Position numbers and translations under genes: made by a program
Assembly: GCF_037975245.1 (NCBI RefSeq)
Contig: NC_092567.1
Coordinates: forward strand, 727,501 to 787,500
Length of the DNA: 60,000 bases
Source: Apostichopus japonicus
Taxonomy: Eukaryota; Echinodermata; Holothuroidea; Aspidochirotida; Stichopodidae
Reading direction: 5' to 3'
Shown here: positions 49,501 through 58,500 of the stretch, piece by piece
Numbering within the stretch: position 1 is the first letter of the stretch
Layout: each line of letters begins with the position of its first letter
The notes under the pieces: model-generated
The model's database searches: none
Told to the model about the DNA's origin: nothing
The model's input: the letters and a program-made list of their open reading frames with translations, nothing else

Positions 49501-52500
49501 AAGTCTTCATCAGAAGGTTATATGTGACTAACTATGCTCTATTAAGTGCACCTCAGTGACTCAGTCACATTAAAATTTACCCAGAGTTTAAGAATGTGAC
49601 ATATTTTATTTGAGACCTAAAACATGCAAAACCAATCAACTGCAAATAATCTGCCATGTTTCTTGTTGGGGTGGGAGGGGGGGTCTATCTCTATCAAGGG
49701 CAGCTCAGTCACATTAAAATTAATTAAGAAGACATATTTGATTTGAGACCTAAAACATGCAAAAACAATCAATTAGAAATAATCTGCCATGTTTCTTGTT
49801 GGGGGTGGGGGGAGGGGGGGTCTATCTCTATCACCCTTGTTTAAGTTTGAAGTCATTTAAATATGATCAAACCAGAACTATTTTTAATTTTATTGGTGGG
49901 CAATCTTCAATATTTTCTTACCAGTGGGTAAAAGAGAGAATTAAAAACATATAGTTGGAAAAAACAAGAAGTAAATAGAATCCAAGCCACACAAAGTTTT
50001 AACCCTATGCTTTACACTTCACATATATTGACATTCTAAATAGCTATTTATTCTGTCCATTCCAGTACTAACTTAAAGGCATTGAAGACTTGCCCCAAAT
50101 CGTGTGCAGCCATCTGAAAAAGTTAGCTTGCCATTGCTTGCAAGTGACGTTTTGTTCGTGTCGCTACAAAATGCAGACAGTACAGTAATGAAACGTGATA
50201 CCTTGTTAACTTTAGCTAGACCTGAGATGTCCATCGCTGTATTGTTTGTACACTTTGCTGTGGGTATTGACCGCAGCTATATGTACTGACTGTACACTAG
50301 TGTCTAATTACCGACAGTAGCAAGCTGTGTATGTATTTTCTGGGATCGATGGCGGTGTCTAATACTTCTGTTACACCTCCTTCGAAACTAGGTCAGATTA
50401 CCGGCATTAGACGTTTCTTTTTGTGCGAGTCTTCACACCCCTTTAACAATCTGAAGAACATCTCTCTCTCACTATCTCTCTCTCACTTGATCTGTTGATT
50501 TCCATATTTCTAAGTCTACTAACTTACATGACCCTGGTTTGTGATGAGTCTGATCGGGGTTGACCCTGTACCAGTAATCTTGGTGTCTATAGCATCGACG
50601 ATTATTCTTACGGTTGACCATTCCACTTGTTTGAAAGTGATGACGTCGCCTTCTTCTTGTAAGTTCAGACGAGTCGCTCGTAAATTTGCTGGTTTCCAAT
50701 CGGGCGTGGTACTCTGAAGTAAAAGTTGGGAAATCTGTGAAGACGAAGAAGAAATCAGAAAAGCTCGTTTAGATGATAAGAAAAAAGGAATTTAGATGTA
50801 CGGACAGCTGAGAAATGCACCTGCCAACGAAATTCATGGCATAATGAATACACCATCAAGCAACTTTGCAATCAGCATGCATGTTGTGCGATGCTTGGAC
50901 CATCTAGTTACCAATGTTAACTATATGTATAAAGCAGCTTTTTGAGTTGGTGTTGATCATTTTCATTTTCCCTTTTTTTGCTTGTTTGTTTGTTTTGTGG
51001 TTGGTTTGGTAAGTTGTTTGTCTTGTGGTTTGCTTAAGTTGTTTGTTTTTGTTTTTTTGTTAAGTTGTTTGTTTGTTTGTTTTTTTTTAGTTGTTTGTTA
51101 GTTTTTTCTTTCGTTCTTTTCTTCAATTATCTTTTCAAGTACTAGAGTGTACAAGTTTTTTTTAACTTTTCCATAATTGTGTTTTTACATTAATGCTAAT
51201 ATACGAGAGTTAGGGTGGCAGAATGCTGAGAATTATAAGAGAAATGTGAATTTTTTTTTTCCAAACAGAGAAGAGGAGAGTGTAGAGGAGCAGAGTACAT
51301 ATATATGTTATGCATCTTTTTCACTCCATGGATTAAATCTTGGGAAAATAGGGAAAATTTTAAGCAATATCAAAGCACTCTAACACCACTGGTTACAGGT
51401 GCCTGCCAAAAATATAATAATAAAAAAATTAAAAAAAATTAAAAAATCCTACAAATTTACTGAACAGAAAAATGGAATGTAAGTTTCTGCCCAGATTCAT
51501 CTACTCGTATATTCTTATCAGCATTGCATGTGATATAAAGTATGTGATAACATAACTTGGATCCAGTATTATTCCAGAGAATGTATGACATCATAAACAT
51601 GTTTCACACCATTATTTCCATTTCTTTAAACTACAGATTTACATGATATTAGGAAATGGTTTTCCACGTTGATCAAACAATTCCAAAATGAGCTCAAACT
51701 TTTACGTCCGGTTAACATCCCAATGTGACATTCCCACATGAATACAAGCAGTGCTGCTTAATAATATTGCGCAATATATGCCTTCCAGGTCACACATAGC
51801 TCTACGGGTTGGTTTAACTATGTGGTCAATTCCATGGTGACTCGCGTGACATTTTTACTAAAATTCCTCTCTATTTGATATCATTAAACAAATAAAGAAG
51901 TTACCTGGGAGAAAAGCATTCATGTAGTCAGTGAAGTACGCCTTAATGCTTACAACAGTAGACAAAAAATATTTATACCTCAAGTATTGGGGGTGAAATT
52001 GGCGAAAAACTAAACGTGACTCGCGTGACAGTTACTATTAGCAAAAATCAGAATGCACACACAAATGTTCAATTTCTTATGTCTTATTAAAATGTTTCCA
52101 ATCACTTTTTATAATCATACCGAAGTTGCAAAACACCTCTACCTCAATTGCTATGCAACTTTGAAAAAATGTTGTAACGCATGAGAATAACGATGAAGAT
52201 GTATTGTGACTCGCGTGACAAGAAAACGTGACTCGCGTGACAAGTTCACTTTTCGAATAGTTCTAGACCAAATGCAGTAGTGAATCAAAGTTATAGACCT
52301 TGCCTAGTGAAATAAAACATTCATTGGTCTAGAAAGTGTCCAAACGGTACTTCCCTTGGGAATGTCCAGATGATATTAATGTCCCCGAGTTACTTTCATG
52401 ACTGCAGACAGTAGGTAATATACTGTACGGGTAGTACAGTTGTTCAGGCAATATATCTTGTCAATTAATATTTATAACAATATTTAGTCTGTTGAAGTCA

Positions 52501-55500
52501 CTCATATGAAAGTTATAAAAGAAACAGATCTATCAAAATGTGATTCAAATTACCATTCTTATTTGTCATATTTGAATAAACCAAAAGTGTAATATTGAGA
52601 AGATACATTCGCCAATAGGATTTTGGGAATGATTGAGCAGTTAAAACCTTAAGGTTGTCAAGTCATAGTACATGGCATTGCCAGATACAAATATAGATTA
52701 TGTTTTTGTATATTACTAAAAAATCAATGACATGTGGTAACTTTCCAAATGTGGTGATAAAATAGGCATTATATTGCGAATAAATATTCATGATTTTAAA
52801 TTCTGATATTTCAAATGAAATTATTATAATTAGTTGCATTATGTGTGCACATATTATTCAAGTTGCCTAATTAAAGGGGAATTCATTTATGATATCTTTA
52901 ATCAGTGTTCTTCATTCATCAAACTATAACATCCCTGTAATTTTCACACAGTAAATAGGTAGAAACACTATCTTGATTTGTCGTGACTCGCGTGACGTGA
53001 CTCGCGTGACATTCGTAAAGGGTGATTTTCTGCAAAATTTGAATATCTTCTGAAAAGGAAAATTCAGTAATCCTTTTGTTATCTATGTGAAGACTTGATA
53101 TTCATTATTTGGAGTAAAACTTTTGTGCAGGCAAGGAGAAAAAAACAAAAACAGTCAATTTTGTAACTCACGTGACAGTAAATCGAGGGTGTTTACTGTT
53201 TTCAATTAACAACTGTTGTCTAATGCCTTGATGTTAAAATAAAATTGAAGCTATTAACTGAGCACTATGCTATACCAAATATAATTAGTCCAACACACAA
53301 TAAATTGGCAGAAACACTATCTTGAATTGACGTGACTCGCGTGACGTGACTCGCGTGACATTCGTAAAGGGTGATTTTCCACAAAATTTGAATATCTTCT
53401 GGAAAGGAAAATTCAGTAATCCTTTTGGTATCTATGTGAAGACTTGATATTCATTATTTGGAGTAAAAGTCTTGTGCAGGCAAGGAGAAAAAAAACAAAA
53501 ACAGTAAATTTTGTGACTCGCGTGACAGTAAATCGAGGGTGTTTTCAATTCACCACTATTGTCTAATGCCTTGATGTCAAAAAAAAATTGAAGCTATTCA
53601 GTGAGCACTATGCTATAGCAAATATAATTAGTCCATAAAACTGATGATACCTATGATTACTATGTACAAATCTGCACAAAATGAAATTTCACTGTATTTT
53701 TCATAATTTAGTTACTACGGGAACCACTTGTTATTACCGACCCCATAATCAAACAAATAATGTTTCGGGGGTGAAAAAATTATTTTTAGTAACTTCAAGT
53801 ATTCTATTTATTGGAAACTTACACAATTTTAATGTAAAATGATTTTAAATTTTTTGGTATGATGTTGACCTTATCATGGAATTGACCATGTACAATTTTA
53901 CGATTGGCCGACCCCATTCAAACAGTTGCTTTCCAAGATGATGTTGTGGTACATTTTATGGAATGTAAAGTAAGGAAACTTCAATCAGTAAGATGACAAA
54001 GTAATGATAAAGAAAGATAGCAGATTAGTTAAGTCAGGTAGTTGTTATGGAACAACTCCCTGGTTAAGTACAGTATGTATCTCTGTTAAAGGCATTGAAG
54101 ACTCGCCCCAAACCGCGTGCGGCCATCTGAAAAAGTTAATTTTCTGTTGCTTGCAAGTGACATTTTGAGTTCTTGTTGCTACATAATGCAGACAGTAATG
54201 AAGTGTGATACCTTGTTATCTTTAGCTGGACCTGAGATGTCCATCGCTGTATTGTTTATACACTGTCGTGTGGGTATTGACCGCAGCTGTATGAACTGAC
54301 TGTACACTAGTGTCTAATTAGCGACGATAGCAAGCTGTGTGTGTGTATTTCTGGGATCGATGGTGGTGTCTAACACTTTTGTTACACCTCATTCGAAACT
54401 AGGTCAGATTACCGGCAGTAGACGTTTCTTTTTGCGCGAGTCTTGGCACCCTTTAAGTAGAGGTATCTCTGTTAGGTGATCGAGAGTTTAAATTAATACT
54501 TCCCACCGTTATTTACCATAGATTACATACATCACAAATGACCAGAAACTGAAACTATATCAATTAGTTAAGGAAAGTACTTCATCCACAGGGGTCTCTT
54601 TTCATTCATATGCCAAGGTTAATTAAAATCAACAAAATGAAATCTTCATGGAAACAAAAAAACAAACACACCTCCTCTTTCCTGAATAATCTCGACCGAT
54701 TATTTCACAATCGTAAAATATACAGTACTTGGCTTAAAGCCATCAATCTTGACCGCTAAAACAACTTAAACTTCCTTTTTTAGTCAATCTTTTCGAAGTA
54801 CTTATCCAAACTACCCACTGTTTTTGTGTCCTTTTCTCTTTCTTGGTTTGTGTTGTACAGTACAGTAGAGGCCTTTGAATATATGTTGTTGTACTGATTG
54901 TAACAGATCATGCAAAGATTCACAGAGAAACTTTCAATTCATGACCTACTTCACAGAGCATGTTTTGAGTGTGTGTGACTTTTCTTTCTTATCTAAGCAC
55001 TACTCTTTAACATTGCTTTTTATTATTTATTATTTTTTTATGTTTTGTTATGTTCTTACTGTAATATGTATATTTCTTTTTGTCCATACAGTATGTATAA
55101 GACCTTCAGTACTCAGACACGCCTACTAAGGTTTTCTAGGTCACTTCATTCTGCAATGTACGTCATCATCATATTAATATACATGTTCCATATCTATATA
55201 TATGTGTATACATATTGATATGTAGAGAGAGAGATAGATAAACATAGATATATAGTCTATGAAGTCACTCTCCAACTATTAATTGAATCTATTTTGTATC
55301 TCCTTTCCTCATATTCTATCCATTTCATCAGTCAATTTTTAAATCTTGTCTCAAAGTGAACTGCTAACTTCAAACTGAACAGACACTTACTCTTAATAGG
55401 TATTGTACATTACACTGTTACAGCACACACAGTAAATAGAGGTTTAGGCAGCTAGATTGATAAATCCTCTGTGTATTAATATCCTTGGCGTTTACAAACC

Positions 55501-58500
55501 TTTCGCAGAATTTCTTAGACCGGACAGAATCACTCAGAATCATCGATCGACAATCGGTCATTATATTCTGATATTACAAAATCATTTGGATATTCCCAGA
55601 ATTTTGGGAACCATCCAACCGACAAATTTCTTTCTTTCGAGCCGATTCAAATCGCATTTCATTTATATTCAGCCTTACGGTGAAATAAACCATCAACCTT
55701 TAATTTATTTTACAGCCGGACACTCTCGATGCTAACGCACGGACGGCTCTCTATACAGAATGACAGTGAAATATCACCCGAGTAAATGTGAGAACGAAAA
55801 TCAGAGTGAAGCCAGACATCAATCTTCGATATACGATATTATGTGTTTGAGTCGCAGCAGTTTATTGGTTCAGTATTCTGTAATGTCAGCGATAGTCTCG
55901 CAATCGGTAAATTGCTACTGGACGCCAGTTCAATCCAGACTACCTATTGATTAATGGTTACATCATCACTGTCTAATTTATCTTGCTTTATGGAAACGAC
56001 TGAACTTGAAAACTAAATGCAACAAAAGGGTAGCTAAAAAGGATCAAGGAATTTATTCAGGAGAATTGATACATCAATTAAGAGATAAGTTGGATTATTA
56101 TTTATTTTTTTATGTAAAAAGGAAATAAAAGATGGAAAAACAAAACAACATCCCATGGGATTTAAAAAATAGCGATAAATTTTGACTCTTGAATGTGGGA
56201 AAATGAAGAATTTTATAATAAATTTATCAAACAGGGATTGTAAAAGAATTGATCACACAGAGAGCTACTGTAGGTAGTATAGTGTTACAAAACAAATATC
56301 TCTGAATAAAGAATATTTAGTGCCTCTTTTCACCTGAGAAAGGAGCACTGATTTGATCAGCTCGTTTGAGCCCAAATAGTAAATGCAGATCAGATCCTGC
56401 GATTTGAACCCCACGATAGACTAATATTGTAGGATGGGGGAATTTAAGAAAGGCCCAGCCCCCTCACCCCCCACTCACACCCCCACAGGTTAGTTACATA
56501 ACCCGCAGGGGTTGGAGATTGACCTGGGGATCAGGGTTGATCGTTAATAGCAATATTGCACAACATGCAGTTGATGGTTTTTGACAAGTAAACAAACGGT
56601 AACTTCCTGTCCACTGATTGCCAGCTCAGGGTCTGCTACTGAGCGAGGGGTCAAAGGGTCAAATGTACAAGCATGGACAATGCAGATTCAATTGACCTTG
56701 TTTTAAAGCTGAACACCAAACATTGTCTGATCTGTTTTCAAGTAAACACGTTCTAGGATTCTAGTCATACATGAGACAACATTGCCTAAGATACTAAAAC
56801 ACTATTCACATTGATACACTATGTCCTTGGATAACCCTCAAGTTACCCCCCCCCCCCCCACCCATTGATGAGAAATTTGTGTAGTTACACTCATTGAAAT
56901 CAAATTATTACCTCCTTTGGAATCAGTTAAATACAATGTTAAAAAGGATAGAAAGTTTAGTCATAGACACTACAGTAATATTCACACATTCTCTCCAGGC
57001 TGCATAAACGCCTCAAGGATTTCTTCAGGACTCAAAGAAACATTTTATAATTTCATGTTTATTTAGTCTAAATATTCGATGAGAAAATCCAAGGTTCCCA
57101 GGCTCTTCCTGATGTTTCATGTGAAAGATTCAGAGTTAATATAAGCAGTAGACTAGCATAAGACAACACTACAGAAGTACATACAGTACAGTGTTAACAG
57201 ACCTTATTACTGTACATAATGACTATATGGTTATTATAGAAGAGCTCTGTAGTATTCAGAATGAATATAAGCAGTAGACTAGCATAAGACAACACTACAG
57301 AAGTACATACAGTACAGTGTTAACAGACCTTATTACTGTACATAATGACTATATGGTTATTATAGAAGAGCTGTAGTATTCAGAATGAATATAAGCAGTA
57401 GACTAGCATAAGACAACACTACAGAAGTACATACAGTACAGTGTTAACAGACCTTATTACTGTACATAATGACTACATGGTTATTATAGAAGAGCTCTAG
57501 TATTCTAATTAGATGCTGCCCATTTCAATGTAGGAACACTGATGAATGAGAGCAATTGGACAGCAACTGATGAGCAAAGAACAATGAATCTTAAATGAGA
57601 CACCACCCCAACTTTATACGGTACTTTAGCTTAAATCTGACAGAAAACTGGGGACCTCAAATAGTTACACTAAGATTAAATCTTGCTCCATTTGGCAGCT
57701 GTCATTTTCTGATCTCAGTTTTGTAGATATGTGATGCCATAGTGCCCACTAAGATCTGAAACCTATAACTTACCCCAATCCCTCCCCCCGCCCCCCTCCC
57801 CCGCCTCTCCCCCTGTTTATCCTATCCATCTATTCAAGGTAAATATTAACAGTTTTGATAATGAAACCAATGTCATCACTACTTATTGTAGGTAATGTTT
57901 ACAGAGCTGCTTCAATATTTTATATTTCAGCATAATTTGCAATATATATACCATCTCCATTAATGAAAATCAACATTGTAACAAGTTAGCAAAACATAAG
58001 CAAAATTAAGCACACTTGGCTTGATGATGTCATAGTTAGACTTGTTCAAGTCTTCACCCTTCTATGTGAAGTTATCTCTATCACAAAGATCAACAACGAT
58101 GGTTGGGTTTTGTGTCTGATTTAATCCTCTCCTCATTGTAGAAATGTTCACTTGTAACACCCACAAGCGATATTTAATGGCAGAAACTCTCTTAAGCTAC
58201 CAGTGCTCACTTAACACAATAAGTGGGTTAACTACTTCCTCGTTGTTTTGGAATATGCTGCCTTCTCATCTCTATGGTAACATAGAAATTGCTCACAATG
58301 GTAGTCTGTATTACCAGCCCTGAGTCACATACCAGCAAACATAAATAGGCTTCCTATTAACTGTTAACCAGTTTGTCATAGCTACTGGATACTGCATATA
58401 TACACAATGCTTCCATGTACATAAAGAGTGTGTAGAGACCTAGCATACACCAAAGGCACCAGCATAATAATGAACAAATAATGAAATTCGCTCTCTCAGA

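Noticed and set aside
55457-55954. Two adjacent plus-strand ORFs (92 and 64 residues) in a CpG-richer stretch
   Set aside because: No recognisable domain, no splice context, and they lie antisense in a BLTP3 intron; composition alone is not enough.
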